NCBI GenBank assembly: GCA_964574395.1
Contig: CAZNNL010000066.1
Location: forward strand, 1 to 8,966
Source of the DNA: JAXGQD01 sp964574395
GTDB taxonomy: Bacteria > Bacillota > Clostridia > Saccharofermentanales > Fastidiosipilaceae
DNA: 8,966 nt
Direction: 5' to 3'
Both the position numbers and the translations under genes were made by a program. Positions within the stretch are counted from its first letter, which is position 1. Each line of letters begins with the position of its first letter. The notes under the pieces are model-generated. The model made no database searches. It saw nothing but the letters and a program-made list of their open reading frames with translations, and was not told where the DNA came from. This document shows, piece after piece, positions 1 through 5,729 of the stretch.

Positions 1-656
1 ACCGACTTATCCAATTGGAAGGACCCCATTTTTAGTTCCGCATCCAAGTTCCCGATTGTACCCCCGATGAGCTTGACTGCGCCCATGGCATTGCGTAGAT
101 ATAGATTCGCTGCTTGTAAATCATAGATTTTGGTGCTTCCCATACTCAGATCGATGTCGGCACGCATGAGGCGCGTGTTTTTGGGCAAGCGCAGCACGAC
201 CGGATCGATATTAATACGATTCCACTTCGAAAAAACGTCACCCGGAGCTTCATCAACAATGCGTAGGTGCGTTCCAGAAACGGTAAAATCAATTCTGTAG
301 TCTAAGTTTTGACCGTATTTGTTATGCGGTAGCTTGAGCTCGGGGTGAGGGATATCTGCAACCTCTAACTCAAAACCTGCGATTTTAAGTTTAATTTCTA
401 GTGTTTCCACTATTGATATTGGCAAAAGGCTATACTTCACATCCGAAGCCGCCTGTGTCTGAGAATAGGGTATATTTTGCAAAATCTCATCCGCAATAGC
501 ACGTGGTGACGCAAGATCAGATGGAACAAGATCCGTAGCATGTATGCCTCTGTCTTCAAAATATTCGGTATAAAAGTTCAGCACTTGTTCACGTTCGGAT
601 AGAGGTGCAGAGTGCAGAGCTTTGCCGAGTTCATTCATAAAATTATCTCTTGTCAT
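1..656 (-). CDS. HAAS-domain / DUF4097-like beta-strand repeat protein (3' end outside window)
   Basis: Reading the minus strand from the ATG at 656-654 gives 218 codons with no stop, so the gene continues past the left edge. Residues 1-62 resemble the HAAS (DUF1700-type) helical domain found next to PadR regulators: an LSEREQVLNFYTEYFEDR stretch (19-36) followed by LASPRAIADEIL (48-59). From about residue 80 the protein becomes beta-rich with short repeating strands (for example ADIDLSMGSTKIYDL at 166-180, and the stretch at 183-215), the pattern of DUF4097 adhesin-like beta-repeat proteins. No membrane segment is visible in the part seen, whereas many HAAS proteins have several. The ATG overlaps the padR stop as ATGA, with GAGAGGG at 666-672 nine bases upstream, so translation is probably coupled to padR. 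Role inferred only: partner or target in a PadR-controlled envelope response. Family assignment is from recalled patterns and is firm for HAAS, fair for DUF4097. Confidence 0.8.
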   Translation of the reverse strand, partial: MTRDNFMNELGKALHSAPLSEREQVLNFYTEYFEDRGIHATDLVPSDLASPRAIADEILQNIPYSQTQAASDVKYSLLPISIVETLEIKLKIAGFELEVADIPHPELKLPHNKYGQNLDYRIDFTVSGTHLRIVDEAPGDVFSKWNRINIDPVVLRLPKNTRLMRADIDLSMGSTKIYDLQAANLYLRNAMGAVKLIGGTIGNLDAELKMGSFQLDKS

Positions 657-982
657 TCTGTTTGTCCCTCTCTTGCAGTATGTGCGACCAAACTGTCGAC
701 TGTGGCTTTATGCTCAATCCATTCTTGATTAAAAATTTGTACTTGTTTACGTCCCGCTTCCGTAATGCGATAGTAGCGCCGATTGCGCCCTTGGAATTCC
801 TGATCATAAGTTTCCAGTAAAAAGGCCTGTTGTAGTCGCCGCAAAACCGGATAAAGTGTCGATTCCGAAACGCTCATGACAGACTGCAATCTTTGAGTAA
901 TTGAATAACCGTATTCATCCTCTTGTTCTACAATTGCTAAAACACAAAAATCTAAGAGTGTAGAGGATATTGGAAATGCCAT
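653..982 (-). CDS. PadR family transcriptional regulator (short, subfamily-2 type)
   Basis: This 109-residue protein has the whole PadR winged-helix layout: an N-terminal helix STLLDFCVLAIV (7-18), the EYGYSITQRLQ segment (23-33), the recognition region SESTLYPVLRRLQ (39-51), and the wing with GRNRRYYRITEAGR (65-78), followed by a short C-terminal dimerisation helix. About 110 residues is normal for the small PadR class. These proteins are cytoplasmic dimeric repressors that bind AT-rich palindromes and often respond to small hydrophobic compounds or envelope stress. The ATG at 982-980 has an AAAGGAG site (991-997) 8 nt upstream. The stop overlaps the start of the HAAS/DUF4097 gene (ATGA), making an operon of the common PadR-HAAS type. 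A strong promoter overlapped by inverted repeats lies about 75-105 nt upstream, so autorepression is likely but inferred. The ligand cannot be read from the sequence. Confidence 0.95.
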   Translation of the reverse strand: MAFPISSTLLDFCVLAIVEQEDEYGYSITQRLQSVMSVSESTLYPVLRRLQQAFLLETYDQEFQGRNRRYYRITEAGRKQVQIFNQEWIEHKATVDSLVAHTAREGQTE

Positions 983-1011
983 ATTTTATGCTCCTTTCAA
1001 AGACTAGGGCT

Positions 1012-1029
1012 GCATGCTGTTTAGCATGC
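1012..1029. repeat. Hairpin in the predicted padR leader
   Basis: GCATGCT (1012-1018) and AGCATGC (1023-1029) form a perfect 7-bp stem with a 4-nt loop. It is followed directly by the palindrome TTGGCCAA (1030-1037). On the minus strand this lies within the predicted 5' leader of padR, about 15 nt upstream of the AAAGGAG site, and could be an RNA stem or another protein-binding site. It does not behave as a terminator for any gene seen here. Confidence 0.45.
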
Positions 1030-1053
1030 TTGGCCAATCTTTTTTTCGTTAAC

Positions 1054-1076
1054 AATAATATATGGCGTATAATATT
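1054..1076. promoter_or_regulatory. Imperfect inverted repeat over the padR -10 box, candidate PadR operator
   Basis: The arms AATAATATA (1054-1062) and TATAATATT (1068-1076) pair at 8 of 9 positions around a 5-nt centre TGGCG. The element covers the -10 box and most of the spacer of the padR promoter, the usual place for an autorepressor to act. PadR proteins are known to bind AT-rich palindromes, but no exact consensus is asserted here. Confidence 0.55.
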
Positions 1077-1085
1077 GCCTGTCAA
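1057..1085 (-). promoter_or_regulatory. Sigma-70/SigA-type promoter for the padR operon
   Basis: On the minus strand there is a perfect -35 box TTGACA (1085-1080), a 17-nt spacer (1079-1063) and a -10 box TATATT (1062-1057). Transcription would start near 1050, leaving a leader of about 70 nt before the padR ATG at 982. This is the best promoter match in the window. The match is seen directly; its activity is inferred. Confidence 0.8.
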
Positions 1086-1088
1086 TAC

Positions 1089-1102
1089 TATAATGGATTA
1101 TA
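1089..1102. promoter_or_regulatory. Perfect AT-rich palindrome upstream of the padR -35 box, candidate second operator
   Basis: TATAAT (1089-1094), GG, ATTATA (1097-1102) is a perfect 6-bp inverted repeat just upstream of the -35 box at 1080-1085. Its centre is about 30 bp from the centre of the repeat at 1054-1076, close to three helical turns, and both share a TATAAT half-site. Two dimers on one DNA face would fit. In an AT-rich stretch a chance palindrome cannot be excluded. Confidence 0.4.
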
Positions 1103-1185
1103 AATATTAAGAATGTGTTTAGATTGCGTAAATTTGGGTTTAACGCTGAAGTTGTTGCTGAAGTGGTTTAGGTTTTGTGACAAAA

Positions 1186-1211
1186 TTGCAGCTCCCTGCA
1201 AGCTTCGGAGC
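1186..1211. repeat. Overlapping, mutually exclusive inverted repeats
   Basis: TTGCAG (1186-1191), CTCC, CTGCAA (1196-1201) is a perfect 6-bp stem with a 4-nt loop. GCTCC (1191-1195) can instead pair with GGAGC (1207-1211). The two pairings share bases and cannot form together. It could be an operator or, if transcription starts upstream, a leader structure. Function unknown. Confidence 0.35.
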
Positions 1212-1272
1212 CTCATACCCTCAAATCGTTGAAGTTAATCGACAAGTATTCGTTCAAGGACAATAAATGTCT

Positions 1273-1278
1273 TATAAT
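1273..1278 (+). promoter_or_regulatory. Candidate -10 box for the DUF4003-like gene
   Basis: A perfect TATAAT lies 60 bases before the ATG at 1338. I find no convincing -35 box at 16-18 nt upstream and no TGn extension, so this is a weak promoter call. Confidence 0.3.
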
Positions 1279-1337
1279 AGGTAACGAAGTAATGGCGGAC
1301 TTAATTAAGTATCCGATACAAAACGATAGGGGACCAA

Positions 1338-2327
1338 ATGCTGGCTATACATCAAACAAAACTAGACTTATTCTTAGAGAATTTTCACGATATGAAGTCC
1401 TATATGCCCTTGCGCTTGGGCTTTTCTAAAGCCTTAGCTGCGTTTATGTTTGCCTCCCAAGATAGAAAAGTTGAGATTGAAAGTATTGAGCGCGTCAAAC
1501 AGAAGTTAGATGCTATCGCTTATAAGAAAACAGAATTTCGTCATGCCGCTGAGCTTTATTTGTGGACTGAGTTAGCACTTTCTGGGAAAGAGGATGAGCT
1601 AATTGAGTTGGCTAATTTGGCTTACAATACACTTCGTCAGCAGGGAATTACTGATCCTTGGGTTAATGCATACATTGCTTTGCAGATGGCTGAGTATCTC
1701 GACGTTTCTGAATTTGAACAACATGTTAAGCGACTAGTCGTTTACAGGGCGACACTAAGAATTAACCACAAATTGCGCGTTGGCAGGCACAGTACAGTCT
1801 TGGCTAGCATGCTACTACTGACAGGCATTGAGCCTGATTTAGTACTGGGGCGAATAGAACATGCTTATGCCCTGATGAAGGAGCACTGTCCGCAGCGCTT
1901 GCGTAACTATACCGCGGCTATCGTTTTGGCTTTGGCGGAGGATGTCGAGGTGCAGGTGAGGCGTTTTGCCAAGCTTGGTAATATCTGTAAGAAACATGGC
2001 ATCGCCGTATTTAACCGCTTTAGTATAAACAGCCTAGCGCTGCTTAGTTTTCTGCCGTTGGACGATGAATGGATTGGTGAAGTACTTTTCGAAATGAGCA
2101 CCTACCTTAGGACTACGAAAGATTTTAGCGCGCTTTATGCTCCGAAGCATACGGTTGCTATTTTGACTTCGTCAATCTTGCTGTTGGGTTTTTACGACAG
2201 TCAAAGAGAGAAGGGTGAAGATTTAGGGACGCACCTGAATTTAGAACAACTCGAAATAGCAGAACGTTCAGTTTTGGCCGCTGCAGATGACTTGATGCGT
2301 AGGGCGGAGTCATCACAAGCGGGATAA
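1338..2327 (+). CDS. DUF4003-like helical protein of unknown function
   Basis: The 329-residue product is nearly all predicted helix, with no signal peptide and no clear membrane segment, so it is probably cytoplasmic. Its pattern of helix pairs, including a central stretch at 149-164 (RHSTVLASMLLLTGIE), a YALMKEHCP segment near 176-184 followed by RNYTAAIVLAL (189-199), and a conserved-looking FNRFSINSLALLSFLP near 226-241, agrees with the DUF4003 family of Bacillota, whose members are about this length. I rely on recall, not a search. The ATG at 1338 has an AGGGG site (1328-1332) 5 nt upstream; a second in-frame methionine at residue 19 has no better site. It lies 35 nt before the reductase gene on the same strand and they are probably cotranscribed. 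No catalytic motif is recognisable, and the repeating helices suggest a binding or scaffold role, which is speculation. Confidence 0.7.
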   Translation: MLAIHQTKLDLFLENFHDMKSYMPLRLGFSKALAAFMFASQDRKVEIESIERVKQKLDAIAYKKTEFRHAAELYLWTELALSGKEDELIELANLAYNTLRQQGITDPWVNAYIALQMAEYLDVSEFEQHVKRLVVYRATLRINHKLRVGRHSTVLASMLLLTGIEPDLVLGRIEHAYALMKEHCPQRLRNYTAAIVLALAEDVEVQVRRFAKLGNICKKHGIAVFNRFSINSLALLSFLPLDDEWIGEVLFEMSTYLRTTKDFSALYAPKHTVAILTSSILLLGFYDSQREKGEDLGTHLNLEQLEIAERSVLAAADDLMRRAESSQAG

Positions 2328-2346
2328 ATTCAGCGATTTCATGAAT

Positions 2347-2365
2347 AGGAGGGCTTTTGACGATG
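2347..2365 (+). promoter_or_regulatory. Ribosome binding site that decides the reductase start
   Basis: A strong AGGAGGG (2347-2353) is only 3 nt from the TTG at 2357 but 9 nt from the ATG at 2363. The spacing favours ATG 2363 as the true start. Confidence 0.8.
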
Positions 2366-3259
2366 CGTATTTACTTAATCGGTTTAGGTGTTCTCGGTTT
2401 AACTTTCGGGCAATATTTGAAAGCGCTAAAAAAACCACACACATTCCGCGTGATTGCAGATGCGGAAAGACAGGCCAAGCTAAAAAAGCAGGGTGTCACG
2501 ATTGCCGGAGTTCCGCAGCGCTTTAGCTTTATTGACCCTGAAGAACTAGAGAAGGCAGATTTAGTTGTTGTTGCTTGCAAGTCCTTTGCCCTAGAGCATG
2601 CCTTAAAAGATATTCGCATGGCGATAAAACCAGGAACTATTCTCATGTCCTTGTTAAATGGTATTTCCAGTGAGGAACGCATGGCTGAACTTTATCCTGA
2701 AGCAAGAATAGTCTATGCGGTTGCACAGGGCATGGACGGGGTCCGAAATGATTACAATCTTGAGTATCAATCAAGCGGACAAATCTGCTTTGGGCTTGTG
2801 CCAGGACAAGGCGCTGAGGTAAAAGCTGCTATAGAGGAAGTTAAAATTGTTTTTGCAGAAGCCAACTTGCCCTTCACGGTGATGCAGGACATGGCGCATC
2901 ACCAGTGGGGAAAGTTCATGCTGAATTGTGGTCTGAACCAGACTGTGGCATATTTTGAAGGCAACTATGGTACTTGTCAGACGAATCCGAAAGCACGGGA
3001 AATGATGATATCGGCCTTCAGAGAAGTGATAGCCATCGCAAAGGCTGAAGGCATTGCACTCGGTGAAGGAGATATTGCCTATTGGCTTGAAATCCTGGAC
3101 ACACTAAATCCTGAAGGGATGCCTTCCATGAGACAAGATCAACGTGACGGCAGACAGATGGAGACAGCATTATTCTCTGGTACCATACTCAAACTAAGCG
3201 CTAAACATAGGATAGATACCCCAATCAATCAAAAGTTCTATGACCGTCTATCAAACTGA
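2363..3259 (+). CDS. Ketopantoate reductase family protein (PanE/ApbA, 2-dehydropantoate 2-reductase type)
   Basis: From ATG 2363 the protein has 298 residues, normal for the family. The N-terminal Rossmann domain begins MRIYLIGLGVLG with G7-x-G9-xx-G12 for NADPH binding. The C-terminal all-helical domain carries WGKFMLNCGLNQ. The residues known from E. coli PanE as catalytic or substrate-binding all have counterparts here: N99 (LLNG), K184, N188, N192, S255 and E267, with the expected spacings (K-N-N at +4 and +8; S to E 12). An active NADPH-dependent 2-oxoacid reductase is therefore likely. PanE makes pantoate for coenzyme A, but no panB, panC or panD is nearby and Bacillota often carry several paralogues, so the substrate could be another 2-oxoacid. 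The gene follows the DUF4003-like gene by 35 nt and converges with azlD, 19 bp away. Confidence 0.9.
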   Translation: MRIYLIGLGVLGLTFGQYLKALKKPHTFRVIADAERQAKLKKQGVTIAGVPQRFSFIDPEELEKADLVVVACKSFALEHALKDIRMAIKPGTILMSLLNGISSEERMAELYPEARIVYAVAQGMDGVRNDYNLEYQSSGQICFGLVPGQGAEVKAAIEEVKIVFAEANLPFTVMQDMAHHQWGKFMLNCGLNQTVAYFEGNYGTCQTNPKAREMMISAFREVIAIAKAEGIALGEGDIAYWLEILDTLNPEGMPSMRQDQRDGRQMETALFSGTILKLSAKHRIDTPINQKFYDRLSN

Positions 3260-3278
3260 GTCTTTACCAACATGCTAA

Positions 3279-3590
3279 CTAAAACGGCAAACCCGCCAAC
3301 ATTTCCACAATCCAAACAGCTGCGACCGCTCCAATGGAGACCACCATTAAGGACTTTTCCCGCATGCTCAAAATAAAAGCCACGAGCAAACCAGCCACCC
3401 CTGACATCCAAAAACGTGTCGATGAAAACACTGCTGGGATGGTCATCGCAGCCAGCACTGCATAGGGGACATACTCCAAAAATGACTTCACCCAAATACT
3501 TGTAATTGGTCTGCGAAACAGAACCAGGGGCAGAGCACGAGGAATATAGGTGACTGCAATCATGAGCAGTAAACAAATACCTAAATCCAT
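3279..3590 (-). CDS. azlD: AzlD family protein, small subunit of branched-chain amino acid exporter
   Basis: This 103-residue, very hydrophobic protein has about four membrane segments (roughly 3-20, 39-57, 62-77, 81-98). The family signatures TYIPRALPLVLFR (14-26) and FLEYVPYAVLAAMTIPAVF (37-55) identify AzlD. In this family AzlD works with AzlC in the cytoplasmic membrane to export branched-chain amino acids or their analogues, as shown for azlCD/BrnFE-type systems. The start ATG (3590-3588) shares one base with the azlC stop (TAATG), and a GGGGGTGA-like site lies inside the end of azlC, so the two are translationally coupled. It ends the operon, and no clear terminator is visible in the 19 bp before the convergent reductase gene. 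Confidence 0.92.
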   Translation of the reverse strand: MDLGICLLLMIAVTYIPRALPLVLFRRPITSIWVKSFLEYVPYAVLAAMTIPAVFSSTRFWMSGVAGLLVAFILSMREKSLMVVSIGAVAAVWIVEMLAGLPF

Positions 3591-4342
3591 TAACCTTCAC
3601 CCCCTTCTTCAGCAATGCGCAAGGCTTCACCGTCTGCGATTGGGAACAAACTCGCTCCTAGGCTGGCTGCCAATACGGTGCTGATAATGATTTTCCAGCC
3701 GACAGGTAAAGGTTTGAAGAATGGCACGAGGTACAACAAACTGCTGATGGCGGAAGCGACTAGGATGATGAAACGGAGGACTTTTTGGTGTTTTGCCGGT
3801 GGGATGATGATCGCGACGAACATGGCATAGAGGAGGATTCCAAAGGCTCCTTGGATTGATTTTGGCAAAAAAGAGCCCAACACCGCCCCCACAGTTGTTC
3901 CCCCGGTCCAACCCACGATAGGCAGAACCATCAGCCCTAGGAAATAGTGAAAACCCACGTCTGCTTTTCGACTCGCCACGGCGAAAACTTCATCAGTGAC
4001 ACCGAAACTCATCAGCATGCGTTGAACCGTTGTGACTTTGTAGGAGACGCGCTGTGACAAGGAAAGGGACATAAGTATGTAGCGTAAGTTGACGAGCAGG
4101 ACTGTGAAGGCCATCTCGATGTAGCCTCCTTTTGCCAGAATGACGCTTATGCCCGCGAATTGTCCTGAAGAAGTTAGGTTGGTCAGGGAGACGAGGATGG
4201 CAAAAAGCGGCGGAAGCCCACCACTGACGACATACAAGCCAAATGCAATAGAAATAGTAAAGTAGCCTAATCCGATAGGTAAACCGTCTTGCAGGCCGTT
4301 TTTGAAGCTTGAAGACTGTGTTTCGGCGTCAATTTTACTCAT
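3590..4342 (-). CDS. azlC: AzlC family protein, large subunit of branched-chain amino acid exporter
   Basis: The 250-residue integral membrane protein matches the AzlC family in length and motifs: GLGYFTISIAFG (24-35), a conserved NLRY (85-88) before a membrane segment, FGVTDEVFA (113-121) and WTGGTTVGAVLGSF (145-158). About six to seven membrane segments are visible. It should pair with AzlD to export branched-chain amino acids. It is often labelled an ABC permease, but there is no ATPase gene here and the family is not a true ABC transporter. The ATG (4342-4340) overlaps the stop of the glycosyltransferase gene as ATGA. An AAAGGAGG site (4356-4363) inside that gene is 13 nt upstream, rather far, and an in-frame TAG rules out an earlier start. 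The C-terminus ends in an acidic tail (DGEALRIAEEGGEG). Confidence 0.93.
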   Translation of the reverse strand: MSKIDAETQSSSFKNGLQDGLPIGLGYFTISIAFGLYVVSGGLPPLFAILVSLTNLTSSGQFAGISVILAKGGYIEMAFTVLLVNLRYILMSLSLSQRVSYKVTTVQRMLMSFGVTDEVFAVASRKADVGFHYFLGLMVLPIVGWTGGTTVGAVLGSFLPKSIQGAFGILLYAMFVAIIIPPAKHQKVLRFIILVASAISSLLYLVPFFKPLPVGWKIIISTVLAASLGASLFPIADGEALRIAEEGGEG

Positions 4343-5508
4343 GAACGCTTGCTATCCTCCTTTGCGAGGAGTGCGGTGTCGTACAAGTTAGAAACTTTTT
4401 TGGCAAAATTTTGCGCCGAGAAATCACGCACCGCCAAAGCTTCTGCGTTTTGCGACAGTCGTTTGCGCAATTCAACGTCCTTCATAAACTTAGTTAAATG
4501 CAGATGGAAATCTTCAGCGGTAAGATATTGCCAACCGTTTTCGTTATCCGTGATGACGCCTTCGAGGCAGGCGTCCTTTTTGCAAAGCGCTGGAAGTCCC
4601 GCCGACAGTGCTTCAATATAGGTAAGACCTTGCGTTTCGCTCTGTGAAGCCGAAACGAAAAGGTCTCCTATTGCATAATATAGCGGTACTTCTTCAGGTT
4701 TAACCATGCCTGAAAAGCGTACAGATGACTGAATACCGAGCTCTTTGACGGTGTTTTGTAGATTTTTTAAATAAGGTCCGCCCCCCACCACAACGAGGAC
4801 CAAGTCGGGACTCGCTTCTTGCTTGATGAAGTTGAATATTTCTTCAAGGTTCTTTTCTTTAGCAAGACGACCAAGGTAGACAAGTATGGTTTGCTCTGGT
4901 GTGAGCTGAAGTTTGCTTTTAATTTGCGCAAGTTGTGCTGGGTCTTTGTAGCTTGTGAAGCGTTCGAGTTCGATGCCGGTAGGAATTACTGCGATGGGAA
5001 TATCGACGTGGTAGCCTTTGAGCATAGTCTGGACCTTTTGTGTCGGTGCGATGACTTGGTTGGTGCGTTTGAGAATGAAACGGGATAGGTTTACGGCGAT
5101 GCTTTTGCCAATACGTTTATTGGGGAAAAAATAATGGGTGTAATCTTCGTATACCGTGTGATAAGTGTGGATAATTGGGGCACCGGTTTTCTTGGCAATA
5201 CGACGCGCGATCAAGAAGGTCGAGAATTCGGCTTGCGTGTGAATCACGTCAGGCTTCCAAGCGATGAGGTCTTTGATCAACTTGCTTTTAGGCATGTAGG
5301 TGAAGCGCGCATTCGGGTAAATCCAGCCCGCGTTGATAGAAGCCAAGTAGGTGACGTTTGCTTCCTGATGGCTATGGCGATTCCCAGACAGCGTTAGTAT
5401 CCTGACGTCGTGGCCCTGTTTCTTGAGCTCGTTTTCGAGATTTAGGATGGAGGTTACAACTCCGTTAATTACGGGTGCGTACCATTCACTAGTGATTAAA
5501 ATTTTCAT
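4339..5508 (-). CDS. GT4 glycosyltransferase, probably 1,2-diacylglycerol 3-glucosyltransferase type
   Basis: The 389-residue protein has the two Rossmann-like domains of a GT-B enzyme. The acceptor domain opens MKILITSEWYAPVINGVVTS with the glycine loop at 15-16 and contains HTYHTVYEDYTHY (114-126), a stretch I associate with diacylglycerol glucosyltransferases (alMGS-like, CpoA- and BgsB-like enzymes). The donor domain has GRLAKEKN (213-220), VVGGGPYL (240-247) and the E-x7-E motif E291...E299 in SETQGLTYIEAL, which binds the nucleotide sugar. It should act at the inner membrane surface, transferring a hexose from UDP-sugar to diacylglycerol to make glycolipid, also an anchor for lipoteichoic acid. 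Membrane attachment would be peripheral, as no membrane segment is seen. The ATG at 5508 has AAGGAAG (5515-5521) 6 nt upstream. It is the first gene of a coupled set with azlC and azlD; the second glycosyltransferase often found beside such genes is absent. GT-B fold is certain, the acceptor is inferred. Confidence 0.88.
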   Translation of the reverse strand: MKILITSEWYAPVINGVVTSILNLENELKKQGHDVRILTLSGNRHSHQEANVTYLASINAGWIYPNARFTYMPKSKLIKDLIAWKPDVIHTQAEFSTFLIARRIAKKTGAPIIHTYHTVYEDYTHYFFPNKRIGKSIAVNLSRFILKRTNQVIAPTQKVQTMLKGYHVDIPIAVIPTGIELERFTSYKDPAQLAQIKSKLQLTPEQTILVYLGRLAKEKNLEEIFNFIKQEASPDLVLVVVGGGPYLKNLQNTVKELGIQSSVRFSGMVKPEEVPLYYAIGDLFVSASQSETQGLTYIEALSAGLPALCKKDACLEGVITDNENGWQYLTAEDFHLHLTKFMKDVELRKRLSQNAEALAVRDFSAQNFAKKVSNLYDTALLAKEDSKRS

Positions 5509-5729
5509 TTTTAGCTTCCTTATGTGTTGTCACAAGAAGTTTAGCAGTTTTTCGCAAGGCTGGTATGCGGAATTGTGTTGAAGTTTTGCTTTTTTGTGTC
5601 GGGTTTGTGCTCATGGGTTGAAGGGAGTGTGCTGATAGTGCATTAGATGGCGTTGAAATTGCAAAAAAGTGTACAATACTACTATCAAAATCCTGTAAAC
5701 CTATACCAGATTAGAAAAGAGATAAATGA
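5509..5729. other. Divergent intergenic spacer with presumed promoters for the glycosyltransferase and pepF units
   Basis: The 221-bp spacer must hold leftward and rightward promoters, but neither is clear. For pepF, TTGCAA (5659-5664) with TACTAT (5680-5685) has a short 15-nt spacer, and TACAAT (5672-5677) is another possible -10 with no good -35. Leftward, I see no pair with proper spacing. A small palindrome TGTG-TTGT-CACA (5523-5534) lies just upstream of the glycosyltransferase ribosome site. No gene or RNA structure is recognised. Confidence 0.5.

Larger units (their letters stand above)
983..1337. other. Divergent intergenic region between padR and the DUF4003-like gene
   Basis: This is the longest stretch without a convincing gene. 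Its left half (983-1102) holds the padR ribosome site, leader hairpin, promoter and palindromes. The right half (1103-1337) has overlapping small inverted repeats near 1186-1211, a TATAAT at 1273-1278 that may be the -10 box for the rightward gene, and the ribosome site at 1328-1332. A 66-codon reading frame opening with TTG at 1229 has no proper ribosome site and mostly overlaps the next gene, so I do not count it. Confidence 0.7.

Noticed and set aside
1012..1047. Hairpin followed by a T-run on the plus strand, resembling a rho-independent terminator
   Set aside because: No plus-strand gene lies upstream, the stem is only 7 bp, and the T-run begins well beyond the stem, after TTGGCCAA; it is better explained as part of the padR leader.
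1229..1429. 66-codon plus-strand reading frame beginning with TTG
   Set aside because: It lacks a ribosome site, overlaps the better-supported gene starting at 1338 in another frame, and resembles no family.
2357..2362. TTG start for the reductase gene
   Set aside because: The AGGAGGG site is only 3 nt away, too close, whereas ATG 2363 has ideal spacing and starts the Rossmann strand directly.
3238..3630. 130-codon minus-strand reading frame across azlD
   Set aside because: It is out of frame with azlD and azlC, which have clear family motifs; it is a shadow frame.
4819..5397. Plus-strand reading frames opposite the glycosyltransferase gene
   Set aside because: They are antisense to a well-supported gene, have no ribosome sites and show no recognisable motifs.
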